Assembly: GCF_038561935.1 (NCBI RefSeq)
Contig: NZ_CP102770.1
Span: forward strand, 682,001 to 746,000
Length of the DNA stretch: 64,000 nt
Direction of reading: 5' to 3'
Source of the DNA: Myxococcus stipitatus
Lineage (GTDB): Bacteria; Myxococcota; Myxococcia; Myxococcales; Myxococcaceae
The notes below the pieces were generated by a model. That model had not been told where the DNA came from. It made no database searches and saw only the letters and a program-made list of their open reading frames with translations. Of the stretch, positions 1-8,680 are shown in pieces (the first letter of the stretch is position 1; each line of letters starts with the position of its first letter). The position numbers and the translations under genes are program-made.

Positions 1-414
1 GGTGGTGGGGCCGCGCTCGGTGAGCAGCGCCTCCGTGTAGTTGTCCGTGGCGCGCAACGTCTGGGGCAGCCGCTGCACCAGCCTGCGGGGCCCCAGCAGC
101 CGCATGACGCCGTACACCGCGCGGCCGATGAGCGTCTGTCCATAGCCCTCCACGTGCGCGGAGGCGAGGTTGCGGAAGGCCTGCTCCAGGGGGACCGAGG
201 GCCAGGTCTCCTCGGCGATGATGCGCAGGCAGTGCGCCCACTGCGTCACGGGGTAGGCGGGCAGCAGCGGGCGGTCCACGTCGAGGCCCGCCTGCCGGAG
301 CCGCAGGCGCAGCCGGGGGGAGAGCCGTCCGCGCAGGCCGTGCTGGAGGAGTCCCTCCACGACCTGGATGTAGACGAGTCGTTCCTCGAGGGGAACGGGC
401 TTGCCGGGCTTCAC
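1..414 (-). CDS. DUF2378 family protein (partial, C-terminus outside window)
   Basis: Only the first 138 codons are in the window; the gene runs off the left edge. The translation carries the features of the myxobacterial DUF2378/TIGR02265 family, including YGQTLIGRAVYGVMRLLGP and a following LPQTLRATDNYTEA stretch. The family is myxobacteria-restricted and of unknown function. I chose the GTG at 414 because a TGAGG Shine-Dalgarno lies about nine bases upstream and the reading frame is continuous from there. It starts 10 bp after the stop of the esterase gene on the same strand, so the two are probably co-transcribed. Confidence 0.8.
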   Translation of the reverse strand, partial: MKPGKPVPLEERLVYIQVVEGLLQHGLRGRLSPRLRLRLRQAGLDVDRPLLPAYPVTQWAHCLRIIAEETWPSVPLEQAFRNLASAHVEGYGQTLIGRAVYGVMRLLGPRRLVQRLPQTLRATDNYTEALLTERGPTT

Positions 415-424
415 TCCGGGCGCC

Positions 425-1255
425 TCACGACAGGAGCCAGCGCATCGCCACGGGGAGACGGCGCTGCCAGTCCTTCTCGTGGTGCTCGCCGCCGGGCTCC
501 AGGATGAGGGAGACCTCGTGGTCCGCGTAGCCCAGGCCCTTGAGGTGGTCGTAGAAGGCGCGCGTGGCCTGGCCGTAGTGCAGCGGCAGTCCGTCCGCGT
601 GGATGAACTCCTGGGCGCCGGCATCCAGGTAGATGCGCGTCCAGCTCCGGTGGTGGGCGCGCCACTCGGCGAAGAGGCGGCCCTCGCTCCACATGACGGT
701 GGGGGACAGCGCGCCGATGCGGCCGAACACCTGGGGATAGCGGTGGCCCAGGTACAGCGACATGAGGCCGCCCAGCGAGGAGCCCATGGCCCCGGTCCAC
801 TGGGCGCCGGGGCGCGTGCGGTAGTGGCGGTCGACCAGCGGCTTGAGCTGCTCCACCAGGAAGCGGGCGTAGACCTCGCCTCGGGCCTTCAGCGGGCCTC
901 GCGCGTCATTCCAGGGAGAGTACTCCTGGAGCCGGCCCTGGCCCGAGTCCACCGCGACGATGATCCACGGCTCCAGGTGCCCGTGGTGCACGCCCTCCTC
1001 CATCGCGAGGTTGGCGCACCACGTGTCGAAGAGGGCGGACTCGGGATGGGCGAAGACGTTCTGCCCGTCGTGCATGTAGAGCACGGGGAAGCGATGCCAG
1101 GGCATCGAGTCGTAGGCATCCGGCGTGTAGACGCGCACGGTGCGGGAGAAGCCCTCCTGGGGGGAGGGGAAGTCTCGGACGATGTGGACGTGGCCCATGG
1201 ATGCGGGAGGAAGCATGGCATGGATGGGAGCGCGGTGCTCGTCCCCTCGGGTCAT
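425..1255 (-). CDS. Putative esterase D-like alpha/beta hydrolase
   Basis: A 276-residue protein of the putative-esterase family (PF00756; esterase D / enterochelin esterase-like). It has the early strand VLYMHDGQNVF, the nucleophile elbow GSSLGG (Ser about residue 160) and a late GGEHHEKDW segment that supplies the catalytic His. Family members hydrolyse acyl or phosphodiester-type esters; the substrate here cannot be told. No signal peptide is evident, so it is probably cytoplasmic. The open frame extends upstream to 1519, but that extension is Arg/Pro-rich shadow sequence. ATG starts at 1255, 1216 and 1198 are all possible and none has a strong ribosome site. It precedes the DUF2378 gene by 10 bp. 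Confidence 0.8.
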   Translation of the reverse strand: MTRGDEHRAPIHAMLPPASMGHVHIVRDFPSPQEGFSRTVRVYTPDAYDSMPWHRFPVLYMHDGQNVFAHPESALFDTWCANLAMEEGVHHGHLEPWIIVAVDSGQGRLQEYSPWNDARGPLKARGEVYARFLVEQLKPLVDRHYRTRPGAQWTGAMGSSLGGLMSLYLGHRYPQVFGRIGALSPTVMWSEGRLFAEWRAHHRSWTRIYLDAGAQEFIHADGLPLHYGQATRAFYDHLKGLGYADHEVSLILEPGGEHHEKDWQRRLPVAMRWLLS

Positions 1256-1401
1256 GCGGTGGTTCTCGAGCGTACACGCCGAGCGGCGGACCGCCTCGGG
1301 AGGTTGGCCCCATGACTGCACGAGAGCTTGGAGATTGGGGGGTGGGCAGGCTCTGCCATAATGGCGATGCAGCGGCCACCGCCCCCTCCGGAGACCCCTT
1401 G

Positions 1402-1596
1402 ATGGAACTGCACCGCCTGCACCTCTCCGCGCTGTTGATGGTGACCGAGGCCGACCTTCGGGTGGCCCGGGCCGCGCTGGATGGAACGGAAGAAGCCCGT
1501 CGCAGATATGCCGCCGCACTGGCTCGCGCGGTGGCGGCGAAGTCGGTGACGGAGGAGCTGCTCCTGGCGGACCCTCGGCAGGTGGACCGCGTGTGA
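1402..1596 (+). CDS. Small hypothetical protein (64 aa)
   Basis: A short reading frame starting MELHRLHLSALLMV, with a GGAG ribosome site eight bases before the ATG. The product is an amphipathic, Ala/Leu/Arg-rich all-helical peptide without a signal sequence. It is divergent from the esterase gene, sharing a region of about 150 bp with it. Third codon positions are GC-rich, as in the neighbours, which supports coding. I do not recognise a family. The open frame continues upstream of 1402, but the ribosome site favours this start. Confidence 0.55.
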   Translation: MELHRLHLSALLMVTEADLRVARAALDGTEEARRRYAAALARAVAAKSVTEELLLADPRQVDRV

Positions 1597-1697
1597 CGCG
1601 GGTCCGGTGTGTGGACGCGCGGCCTGCGTGACGGACGGCCCCCGGGTGGGCTGCCGCTGGAGGTCGCGATGGTCTTCGGCGTGCAGGGTGGCGCCGC

Positions 1698-3713
1698 GTG
1701 CATCGGTTCCTCGGGGTGTTGCTCCAGGTGGGGTTGGGGTGTGGAGGGTTGGGGGCGTGGGCCGCGAGTGCGGCTCCCTACGAAGTGGAGCAGGGCTTCG
1801 AGGATGAGCAGGAGCTCTTCGCGCTCTGGGAGGACGGGACGCTCTCCGCGGAGAGCTGGGCCGCGCTCGTGTCGCTGCGGCGCGCGGGTGTGGACGTGGA
1901 GCGGGCCTCGCGGGGCGCGCTCTATGCGCTTCCGGGGCTGACGTACTCGGAGGTGGATGCGCGGTTGAGGCCGTCCTCCTCGCGTCGCGGTGTCCTGACG
2001 GAGGAGGAGGCGCGCCGGCTCGCGCCCTTCCTGGTGAAGCGGGAGCCGGAGGGTGTGTCGGGGGACGCGCGGTGGATGACGGCGTTCTCCGCGTCCGACT
2101 CGCTGGCGCCCCCCGTGGCCTTGCAGCTTCGCGCGGGGGGACTCGCGGGGATTCGCGTGGGGCTGCTCGCGACCTGGGCGCGCCGCAGGCTCGGGGACCT
2201 GCATCGGGAGCCTCGGAGCCGAGCGCTCCTGGTGGGGGCTCCGGGGGCCGCGCTGCTGGTGCCCAAGTTCCATGGACAATGGATGGGCACGCATGCCCAT
2301 GTATTGGTGGGCACCTATCGGCTGGGCTTCGGTCAGCGGCTGACGCTGGACACGACATCGCTTCCGGCGCCCGAGGGCTTCCTTCCGGATGATGGCGTGA
2401 AGCCCCTGGGAGGGCTGGAGCGGGAGTGTCTGCTCGTGGAGGCCGGGTGTGACGCGGCGACGCGCGGGGCCGAAGTCACTCCGGACTTCCGCTGGGACGA
2501 GGGCTTTCGCGGCGTGGCCGGCACGGTGCGTGGGGCCGTGGGCGAGGGCTTGCTGCTGACGATGACGGGCTTTGGTTCCTACCAGAGCCGCTCGCTCCAG
2601 CGGTCCGAGGTGCTGGACGCGGTGACGTGTCCTCCCGTGTCCATGGAGAAGGGGCGCTGCGAGGCGCTCGAGGTCCTCGTGCCGGTGGCGAGGTCTCGGC
2701 GGGAGCGGCTTCGGGCGCACACGGTGCCCGGGGTGTTTCGCGAGTGGGCGGGAGGTGGCAACGCGACGCTGGAGCTGTCTCCGCGCGCGCGAGTCGGAGT
2801 GACGGGCTGGGGCGCGAGCCCGGTCTGGCCAGACGCGGTGGGGCGGCTCGACTTCCGACCGGGCGCTCGCTATCCGGCGGGGGGCGCGTTCGGCGCGGTG
2901 GGGGTGGATGCGGCGTGGGGCGTGGGGCCCGTGGACCTCTTCGTCGAGGGCTCGCGGGCCTTCGACTCCGCTCCGGGAGGTGGTGGGGGTTGGGCGGCGC
3001 TGCAGCGCACCGTCGTCTCGGGGACCGGGCGGGAGCTGGAGTTGTCACTGCGCTACCGGGGCCGAGGGTTCATCAACCCCTATGGGGGGACACCCTCCGA
3101 GCCCGAGGGGCTGGGCGTGCGGCTGCGCTACGTGCATCGGCAGGCGGAGACGTGGCGGTTTCGCGGACAGGTGGAGGCGAGCGAGGGACGGAGGCGGCTG
3201 CGAGCCTCCGCGCGCGTGGACTGGCGGACGCCGACGTGGCTTCAGCCTTCGCTTCAACTGAAGCTTCGGGAGTCGGGCGTGGGCCAGGACGAGGCTTGCT
3301 CGGGGGCCGACGGAGAGCAGGACGAACAGGACTCCTGCTCCCGTGGAAGCAGGTACGAGGTGGTGACGCAGGCCCGCTCCGTGCTGTCCGAGTCGGTGGA
3401 GGTGACGGCGCGGTATGGGGGCGCGCGGGTGGTGGAGAGAGGGCGGCCCGTGGCCCGGTGGGATGGACATGCGCTCGTGGGGCTGAAGGTGCGCGCGGGA
3501 GACGCGGCGCGCTTCGGGGCTCGGGTCCAGTGGAAGGACGAGGACCTGTCGGAGCACACGCGGCTTCTGCGGGAAGTCCGCACGACGGTGGATGGGGGGT
3601 GGACCGCGCTGGACGCCCTGACGCTGCGAGGCCGCTATGCGTGGGTCTTGGATTTGAAGGGACGGGAGGCGCCAAGGCACCTGTTCCAGGTGGATGTGGA
3701 GACGCGCTTTTGA
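1698..3713 (+). CDS. Exported helix-hairpin-helix / outer-membrane beta-barrel-like protein
   Basis: A 671-residue protein with a cleavable-looking signal peptide ending near AASA. A short helical segment at residues 35-110 contains YALPGLTYSEVDARL, the pattern of helix-hairpin-helix units seen at the N-terminus of some bacterial outer-membrane barrel proteins. The remaining 550 residues alternate polar and hydrophobic residues in many strand-like stretches and end in ...FQVDVETRF, a C-terminal Phe typical of outer-membrane barrels. The start is a GTG at 1698, the only candidate placing the signal sequence at the N-terminus. It lies 20 bp before a lamin-tail lipoprotein, itself overlapping a nuclease gene. 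This suggests an exported DNA-handling set, which is an inference. Confidence 0.65.
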   Translation: MHRFLGVLLQVGLGCGGLGAWAASAAPYEVEQGFEDEQELFALWEDGTLSAESWAALVSLRRAGVDVERASRGALYALPGLTYSEVDARLRPSSSRRGVLTEEEARRLAPFLVKREPEGVSGDARWMTAFSASDSLAPPVALQLRAGGLAGIRVGLLATWARRRLGDLHREPRSRALLVGAPGAALLVPKFHGQWMGTHAHVLVGTYRLGFGQRLTLDTTSLPAPEGFLPDDGVKPLGGLERECLLVEAGCDAATRGAEVTPDFRWDEGFRGVAGTVRGAVGEGLLLTMTGFGSYQSRSLQRSEVLDAVTCPPVSMEKGRCEALEVLVPVARSRRERLRAHTVPGVFREWAGGGNATLELSPRARVGVTGWGASPVWPDAVGRLDFRPGARYPAGGAFGAVGVDAAWGVGPVDLFVEGSRAFDSAPGGGGGWAALQRTVVSGTGRELELSLRYRGRGFINPYGGTPSEPEGLGVRLRYVHRQAETWRFRGQVEASEGRRRLRASARVDWRTPTWLQPSLQLKLRESGVGQDEACSGADGEQDEQDSCSRGSRYEVVTQARSVLSESVEVTARYGGARVVERGRPVARWDGHALVGLKVRAGDAARFGARVQWKDEDLSEHTRLLREVRTTVDGGWTALDALTLRGRYAWVLDLKGREAPRHLFQVDVETRF

Positions 3714-3733
3714 CGTGCGTGGGGAGGGGCGAC

Positions 3734-5563
3734 GTGAGGGGTTGGGGCTGGTGGTTGGGATTGTTGGGGCTGAGTGCGTGTGGTGTGTCTTCGGACGAGT
3801 GGGCGGAGGAGGCGTGTGCGGCCGTGTTGCCAGGGGACCTGGTCATCACGGAGTACCTGAATGACCCTGAAGGGACGGACACGGGGCGGGAGTATGTGGA
3901 GCTCCACAATCCCCACGCGAAGCCCGTGGCGCTGGAGTCGCTGACGCTCTACGTGGCGCGCTCGGATGGCTCGCAGGAGAAGGGGTTCTCCTTCACGGAG
4001 CCGCGCTCTGTCCTGGCGGGGGACTACCTGGTGTTGGGCGATGTCCGCGACGGGCCCCTGCCCGCGCACGTGGACCTGTCGTATGGCGATGCGCTCGGCG
4101 CGCTGGGGAACGCGTCGGGCAAGCTGGGGGTGCGGTGTGGCTCCCGGGTGATTGACGAGGTGCCGCTCTCCGCGCCCGCGAGGAGTGGCCTGGCGCGGGC
4201 CCTCGATGGGCGGCTGTGGCCGGACTCGGCTGGCAATGATGACCTGTCGCGGTGGTGTGATGTGCCCTGGGCCTCCGGTGGGAGTGGGACGTTCCACGGG
4301 AGTCCTGGCGCGGCGAACGCTCCGTGCGCTGCGGAGGATGGCGGGTCCGTGGGAGAAGGCGTCGCGACGTGTGTCCCGCTGGGGGCCACGTCGCCCCGGA
4401 GCGTGAAGTGGCCTCGGGTGGGGGAGCTGGTCATCACGGAGGTGATGGTCAATCCGCTCGGGGACGACACGCTGGGCGAATGGGTGGAGGTCCTGGCCAC
4501 GGCGCCCGTGGACCTCAATGGGCTGAGCATCGGGTCGGACACCACGGGGGCGAAGCTCCAGGCGCCGCATTGTCTGTCGCTCCCCGCGGGTGGCTTCGCG
4601 GTGCTGGCCCGGCGCGAGGAGGCGGTCCTCAACGGGGGACTGCCGACGCCCGTGGCCGTGCTGGGCGTGGACCTGCGCAACTCGGGCGGCGTGGTCCAGG
4701 TGCGGGCGGGCGAGGTGATGGTGGATGCCATGGCGTATGGCGCCTCGGAGGAGGGGGTGGCGACGCAGGTGTCACCGAGGGCGGCGAGTGCCTCTGGCAA
4801 TGACGCACCGGCCGCCTGGTGTCGCGCGACGGAGCCGTACGGGCCTCGTGGGAACCGGGGCACTCCGGGGCGGGTGAATCTCGCGTGTGACGAAGGGGCT
4901 GCCGCTCCGGATGGAGGGACGCCTGGTGGCGGACGCGATGGGGGTGTCGACGCCGGGGTTCCCGATGGGGGCGCTCGCGATGGAGGTGGCTCCGACGCGG
5001 GAAGCATGGGGCCCTCATGCATCGACCGAGGGACGGGCAAGGCTCGTGCGGTCCGGACGCCCGGCGTCGGGTCCTTGGTGCTCACGGAGCTCATGGCAGA
5101 CCCCGCCGCCGTGGCGGATGGCATGGGCGAGTGGGTGGAGGTCCTCGCGCTGCGCGAGGTGGACCTCAACGGCGTCACCCTGATGAACGAGGGTGGCGCG
5201 AGCACGACGCTCGAAGCGGCGCTCTGTCTGTCCATGAGAGCCGGGAGCCGAGGTGTCCTCGCGCGCAACGCGGACGCCTCGGTCAACGGCGGCCTCCCCT
5301 CGGTGCTGGCTTCGTTCCAGTTCAACCTGGCCAACGCCTCGGGCCCGCGCTCGCTGCGGCTCGGCGTGGCGGGGCAGCTGCTGGACAGCGTCGCCTGGAC
5401 TCAGGCCGCGACGCCTGGCGTGTCCTGGCAGGTGGACCCCGCGAGCAGCGACCCCTGGCGCAACGATGTGCCGGGAAGCTTCTGCCTGTCTCCCGCGAGC
5501 GCGCGGTATGGCCTGGGGGACCGAGGGACACCGGGCCTGGAGAACCGCGCATGCGCTCCCTGA
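3734..5563 (+). CDS. Lipoprotein with three lamin-tail domains
   Basis: A 609-residue lipoprotein. The GTG start is preceded by GGGGAGGGG, and the signal ends in the lipobox LSAC. Three lamin-tail (LTD, PF00932) repeats begin near residues 36, 232 and 447, each opening with LVITE/LVLTE followed by a GEWVEV or REYVEL segment. The last two repeats share VDLNG and a Cys-Leu-Ser pair. A Gly/Asp/Ala-rich linker at about 395-430 joins repeats two and three. Bacterial LTDs are exported immunoglobulin-like modules often found with nucleases or as surface anchors. The stop overlaps the start of the thermonuclease-fold gene by 13 bp, indicating translational coupling. Confidence 0.85.
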   Translation: MRGWGWWLGLLGLSACGVSSDEWAEEACAAVLPGDLVITEYLNDPEGTDTGREYVELHNPHAKPVALESLTLYVARSDGSQEKGFSFTEPRSVLAGDYLVLGDVRDGPLPAHVDLSYGDALGALGNASGKLGVRCGSRVIDEVPLSAPARSGLARALDGRLWPDSAGNDDLSRWCDVPWASGGSGTFHGSPGAANAPCAAEDGGSVGEGVATCVPLGATSPRSVKWPRVGELVITEVMVNPLGDDTLGEWVEVLATAPVDLNGLSIGSDTTGAKLQAPHCLSLPAGGFAVLARREEAVLNGGLPTPVAVLGVDLRNSGGVVQVRAGEVMVDAMAYGASEEGVATQVSPRAASASGNDAPAAWCRATEPYGPRGNRGTPGRVNLACDEGAAAPDGGTPGGGRDGGVDAGVPDGGARDGGGSDAGSMGPSCIDRGTGKARAVRTPGVGSLVLTELMADPAAVADGMGEWVEVLALREVDLNGVTLMNEGGASTTLEAALCLSMRAGSRGVLARNADASVNGGLPSVLASFQFNLANASGPRSLRLGVAGQLLDSVAWTQAATPGVSWQVDPASSDPWRNDVPGSFCLSPASARYGLGDRGTPGLENRACAP

Positions 5564-6039
5564 TTCAGCCCCTGGCGTGTCTGGGATTGCTCATCGCTTG
5601 CGGTGGCGGCGGCGAGGCGGCGACTTCCTGTGGCCCCAGCAAGGCGCGGGTCGCGGAGGTCATCGACGGAGACACGCTCGTCCTCGAAGGGGGTGAGCGC
5701 GTCCGCTATGTGCTGGTGGACACGCCGGAGAGCACGGCCGGAAGGCACGAGTGCTTCGGACCGGAGGCGCTGGCGTTCAACCGGAGCCTCGTCGAGGGGC
5801 GCGAGGTGACGCTCGTCGACGCGGAGGCATGCGAGGACCGCTTCGGCCGGCGGCTCGCCTATGTCTCCGTGGATGGCCACGATGTGAGCGCGCTCCTGAT
5901 AGAGCGCGGCTTCGCGTGTGTGCTGCACGTTCCTCCGGCGGGGACCTCCAGGCAGGCGGAGCTGCGAGCGCTGGAGTCGCAAGCGCGACGCGCGCGGCGG
6001 GGGCTCTGGGGCGCGTGCTCACCGGTGCCCTGTCGATGA
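5551..6039 (+). CDS. Thermonuclease-fold (SNase-like) lipoprotein
   Basis: A 162-residue protein of the staphylococcal nuclease family. The visible active-site series is IDGDTLVL (metal Asp), VRYVLVDTPES (Arg, Asp, Glu) and EDRFGRRLAYV (second Arg), all in the family order. The leader ends in LLIACGGG, a lipobox, so the enzyme should be anchored to an envelope membrane and face the periplasm or the outside. It begins inside the end of the lamin-tail gene and is probably translated by coupling. Family members cut single- and double-stranded DNA and RNA with calcium. The intact catalytic set argues for an active enzyme. Target choice (scavenged or competitor DNA) is open. Confidence 0.88.
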   Translation: MRSLIQPLACLGLLIACGGGGEAATSCGPSKARVAEVIDGDTLVLEGGERVRYVLVDTPESTAGRHECFGPEALAFNRSLVEGREVTLVDAEACEDRFGRRLAYVSVDGHDVSALLIERGFACVLHVPPAGTSRQAELRALESQARRARRGLWGACSPVPCR

Positions 6040-6276
6040 GGGGCTCGTGTGGCTGCTCTCCAGGCGAGGCTCCCTCCAGGCGGCTCCGCGAGGCAGGGAG
6101 CCCAGACGACGCGAGCGCCATATTCCAATCCTGACGGCCATGCCTACGCGTCAATCATCCAGCCCGGTCCGCGCACCGACGTGGCGGGAGCAGGGCGAGC
6201 CCTGGGAAGCGAGCGCCCGAGGGAGCGGGTGCTGTCTGTCCATGGCCGGTGGGCCCGGAGCGGGGAGGCACCTCGC

Positions 6277-8562
6277 ATGAATCCCTGCTCCACGCTCCCC
6301 GGTCCCCTGGCGGACCTGCTCACCGCGCGTCGGGAGGACATCGCCCGGCGCTGGGAAGCGAAGGCGGGGACGGCGGGAGGCAGCGGCCTGCTGGGGCGGC
6401 ATGAGCAGACGGCCAGCGCGGTGGAGTGGGTGGACGCGGTGGTGGACCTCCTGCGCCTGCTGAGCGCGGTGCCCGAGTGGGACGCGGCCCCTGGTGCGAG
6501 CCCGCCCGGCACGAGGCCCCACCCGGCGGGCGCGGATATCGCGGTGGTGGTGCGCGAGTACGGACTCCTGCGGGACGTGCTCTTCGAGGTGCTCGAGGAG
6601 TCGGGGTGGGTGCTGGACGTCGCGCAGGTGCGCGCGCTCAACCGGGCCGTCGACGTATGCATCGCCGACGCGGTGGCGCGACATGCGCGGGTGCGGGAGC
6701 AGACGCTGCGCGCCACCGAGGCGCAGATGCAGGACATCCTGGACCACGCGCCGACGGCCATCTACGTGAAGGACGAGCTGGGCCGGTACGTCTTCGTCAA
6801 CCGCGCCTACGAGGACATCTCCGGGATGACGCGGGCGGAGGTGATGGGCCGCACGGACCTGGACCTGTATCCCCGGGAGATGGCGGAGGTGTTCGTCGTC
6901 AATGACCGGCAGGTCCTCCTGTCGGGACAGCCGTTGGAGTCCGACGAGCGCGTGTGGTGGAAGGGCGAGTGGCGCATCTACCAGTCGCTGAAGTTCCCGC
7001 TGATGGGAGAGGGGGGCCACGCGCGAGCCGTGTGCGGCATCTCGTCGGACGTGACGCAGGCCCGGGGCGTGCAGCGCGAGCGGGACGAGGCCCGTGAGCG
7101 CCTGCGCCGCATCATCACCGCGCTGCCCGTGGTGCTGTGGACGACGGACTCGGAGAGCCGCGTCACCCTGGTGGAGGGCCGAGGCGTGCGCGCCATGGGC
7201 AAGCAGCCCACGGACTTCCTCGGGCGCGACCTGCGCGAGATGTACCCGAACCATCCGCACCTCCGCGAGACGACGCGCCGCGCGCTGTCGGGAGAGTCGT
7301 TCTCCACGGAGCTGGAGCTGGATGGCGCCTGGTTCATGGTCTACGTCTCCCCGGAGGTGGACGCGGCGGGGCGGGTGGTCAGCGTGTCGGGCGTGTCGCT
7401 GGACATCACCGAGCGCCGCCGCGCCGAGGAGGTGCTGCGCCAGTCGGAGATGCGCTACCGGCTGGCCACGCTGGCCACGCGCGACGTCATCTACGACTGG
7501 GAGCTGGCCACCGGCCACATCGAGTGGAGCGAGCTGGCGGCCCGGCAGTTCCGGCTCCCCCCGGATGCGCCGGAGATGGACATCGACTGGTGGACGCGCG
7601 CCATCCACCCCGAGGACCGGGAGCGGGTCGGCCAGGAGATGGAGCGCATCATCGCGTCGGGGGACCGCCAGTGGCATGACGAGTACCGCTTCCGGCGCGG
7701 GGACGGCACGTGGGCCGTCATCGAGGACCGGGGCCACGTGGTGCGCGACGAGGAGGGCACGGCCCTGCGCATGGTGGGCGCCATGCACGACGTCACCGAG
7801 CGACGGGCCGCGGAGGAGGAGGCGCGTCGGCGCGCGGAGTTCGAGCAGCTGCTGATTGGCATCGTGGGCCATGACCTGCGCAACCCCCTGTCCGCCATCA
7901 CCATGGCCTCCACCACGCTGCTGCGGCGCGAGTACCTGGATGAGCGCCAGCGCAAGGTCATCGACCGCATCCTCTCCAGCGCGGAGCGGGCCACGCGGAT
8001 GCTGCGCGACGTGCTGGACTTCACCCAGGCCCGGCTGGGCGGCGGCATCCCCATGCAGCCCCAGCCCCTGGACCTGCACGAGCTGACGCGGCAGGTGCTG
8101 GACGAGGTGCGGCTGGCCCACCCCGAGCGGAGCCTGGAGTTCGAGTTCAGCGGCGATGGCGCGGGCCTCTGGGACCCGGACCGGCTGGCGCAGGTCCTCA
8201 CCAACCTGGTGAACAACGCCCTGAGCTACAGCCCCAGCGAGTGCCCCGTGCTGGTGCGCACGCACGGCACCCACGACGCGGTGACGCTCAGCGTGCACAA
8301 CATGGGCGCCCCCATTCCCGCGGAGCTCCTGCCCCGTCTCTTCGAGCCCATGAAGCGCGCCGAGCGCAGGGACCCCAGGGAAGGGCGCGGCCTGGGGCTG
8401 GGGCTCTTCATCGTCAAGCACATCGTGGATGCGCACGGCGGGCGGCTGCGCGTCCGCTCCGACGAGAAGGAAGGCACCCTCTTCGTGGTGCGCCTGCCTC
8501 GCAGGCTCCTGGTCCAGGCGCTCGGCGTGCCGGGGGCTCGAGGGCCCGGCTCCTGGCCGTAG
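6277..8562 (+). CDS. Multi-PAS sensor histidine kinase
   Basis: A 761-residue soluble-looking kinase. The N-terminal 130 residues are helical and resemble the RsbRD-type sensory region. Three PAS domains follow (about 150-265, 275-385, 395-510); the first contains DILDHAPTAIYVKDELGRYVFVN and the third HDVTERRAAEEE at its end. The phosphoacceptor His532 lies in IVGHDLRNPLS. The ATPase domain shows NLVNNALSYSP and GRGLGLGLFIVKHIV; the G1 region reads HNMGAPI, a common variant. No transmembrane segment or receiver domain is present. The start is set by GGGGAGG eight bases before ATG 6277; the open frame upstream is non-coding leader. No response regulator is adjacent. Confidence 0.88.
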   Translation: MNPCSTLPGPLADLLTARREDIARRWEAKAGTAGGSGLLGRHEQTASAVEWVDAVVDLLRLLSAVPEWDAAPGASPPGTRPHPAGADIAVVVREYGLLRDVLFEVLEESGWVLDVAQVRALNRAVDVCIADAVARHARVREQTLRATEAQMQDILDHAPTAIYVKDELGRYVFVNRAYEDISGMTRAEVMGRTDLDLYPREMAEVFVVNDRQVLLSGQPLESDERVWWKGEWRIYQSLKFPLMGEGGHARAVCGISSDVTQARGVQRERDEARERLRRIITALPVVLWTTDSESRVTLVEGRGVRAMGKQPTDFLGRDLREMYPNHPHLRETTRRALSGESFSTELELDGAWFMVYVSPEVDAAGRVVSVSGVSLDITERRRAEEVLRQSEMRYRLATLATRDVIYDWELATGHIEWSELAARQFRLPPDAPEMDIDWWTRAIHPEDRERVGQEMERIIASGDRQWHDEYRFRRGDGTWAVIEDRGHVVRDEEGTALRMVGAMHDVTERRAAEEEARRRAEFEQLLIGIVGHDLRNPLSAITMASTTLLRREYLDERQRKVIDRILSSAERATRMLRDVLDFTQARLGGGIPMQPQPLDLHELTRQVLDEVRLAHPERSLEFEFSGDGAGLWDPDRLAQVLTNLVNNALSYSPSECPVLVRTHGTHDAVTLSVHNMGAPIPAELLPRLFEPMKRAERRDPREGRGLGLGLFIVKHIVDAHGGRLRVRSDEKEGTLFVVRLPRRLLVQALGVPGARGPGSWP

Positions 8563-8680
8563 CGCGGGGCGCGCGGTTCCCGGGATTCCCGGCGACACGG
8601 GAAGCTCTCAAGGTCCACTTGCTCCTGTCGGCGGGCCCGGCTAGCACGGGGGTCGTGACTTACTTCCCTCGGAGGGGTGA

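Noticed and set aside
2627-3733. Upstream extension of the lamin-tail gene inside the barrel-protein gene.
   Set aside because: Arg/Gly-rich shadow of the previous gene; the lipoprotein signal and ribosome site set the start at 3734.
6151-8598. An 815-codon minus-strand frame opposite the PAS sensor kinase.
   Set aside because: Shadow frame rich in His/Gln/Arg; the plus strand has complete kinase motifs.
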